Below, one piece after another: positions 63,846 to 64,000 of a DNA stretch of 64,000 nucleotides. Location of the stretch: positions 3,131,464 to 3,195,463 of the forward strand of contig CBDDKR010000002.1 of the NCBI GenBank assembly GCA_965230345.1. The letters run 5' to 3'. This DNA comes from JADKBO01 sp965230345 (GTDB lineage Bacteria; Bacteroidota; Bacteroidia; Chitinophagales; Saprospiraceae). Made by a program: the position numbers and the translations under genes. The notes below the pieces were generated by a model, which was not told the DNA's origin, searched no databases, and worked only from the letters and a program-made list of their open reading frames with translations. Within the stretch, counting starts at the first letter, position 1; each line of letters begins with the position of its first letter.

Positions 63846-64000
63846 ATGCATCGAGGATCGATCCTTCTCCTCTCTCTCGTGCTTTGCGCTCAGCACGTCT
63901 TTGCAGTAACGGCGAAAAGGCGTAACAACTGTCTGTTGTAAAGGCAGTGTGCAGGTCCGTGAGATGTCGGGCTCTGCAGGAAAGTCGCTGCTGCAGGCCG
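63846..64000 (+). CDS. Possible first exons of a eukaryotic secreted Cys-rich protein (runs off right edge)
   Basis: ATG at 63846 opens a frame coding a strong signal peptide (MHRGSILLLSLVLCAQHVFA). Without splicing a stop follows 11 codons later. A 38-base GT-AG intron (63906-63943, GTAACG...TAAAG) would join the signal peptide to AVCRSVRCRALQESRCCRP and remain open to the window end. That intron is only inferred from the frame and from the short introns elsewhere in this region. Confidence 0.35.

Noticed and set aside
61381..64000. Natural horizontal transfer of a eukaryotic segment into the bacterium
   Set aside because: The segment keeps introns and eukaryotic base composition, has no flanking mobile element, and joins within a gene. 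Assembly chimerism is simpler, although only read data can settle it.

Overview
The window is a composite. Positions 1 to about 61380 are bacterial: AT-rich, gene-dense and typical of the phylum Bacteroidota, probably a Saprospira- or Cytophaga-like marine or environmental lineage. The evidence is two giant secreted proteins of the gliding-motility/type IX secretion style, DUF4249, DUF4956, CotH, DUF1343 and OmpH-like families, several -7 promoter boxes of the Bacteroidota form TAnnTTTG, and no obvious Shine-Dalgarno dependence. From about 61381 to the end the sequence becomes visibly GC- and CpG-rich. It carries eukaryotic genes with short GT-AG introns: a SANT/Myb plus UBA protein and a BolA-like protein. 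The change falls inside a bacterial HD-domain gene, so an assembly chimera or co-assembled host or contaminant DNA is more likely than a natural transfer.

Layout of the bacterial part. 1-3664: the 5' end of a giant secreted repeat protein, minus strand. 4050-7620: lysS, plsC and folC, overlapping. 7617-8141: aroK on the opposite strand. 8204-11023: yajC, a PhoD-like phosphatase and a DUF1343 muramidase. 11152-13137: OmpH-like, trmD and FKBP isomerase. 13191-14588: an M20 dipeptidase. 14748-15045: two unannotated paralogous microproteins of 36 and 34 residues. 15234-17092: a membrane-anchored double helix-hairpin-helix protein and an OmpA-family protein. 17503-19461: fbp and serA. 19575-19648: tRNA-Arg(TCT). 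19769-24254: Bax-inhibitor-like protein, then the mutS2-rimO pair. 24422-28812: a gliding-motility-type C-terminal-domain protein and a DUF4249 lipoprotein. 29038-37130: a GldM-C-like secreted protein, msrB, a double AAA+ ATPase, an O-antigen ligase-like protein, typA and a UDP-glucuronate decarboxylase-like enzyme.

37275-42225 runs on the plus strand: metallophosphoesterase, GNAT, MATE exporter, M1 peptidase and a beta-barrel protein. 42232-43761 holds a glycosyltransferase and cysQ. 43804-49087 holds galE, a methyltransferase, ligA, an unknown gene and a GNAT protein. 49084-53289 is a DUF4956-CotH-VTC operon. 53447-56590 holds odhB and an orphan LytS-type histidine kinase. 56724-61380 is an HD-DUF72-ppk1-purB operon, broken at its 5' end by the junction.

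Most of the bacterial part is housekeeping (translation, folate, DNA repair, central carbon metabolism) mixed with cell-surface and envelope functions. The least expected bacterial feature is the microprotein pair at 14748-15045. Both peptides end in the pattern PQGKE-aromatic-x-x-WLGV-stop, and the first has its own promoter-like sequence and terminator-like hairpin. The most consequential feature for any user of this sequence is the bacterial/eukaryotic junction near 61380.
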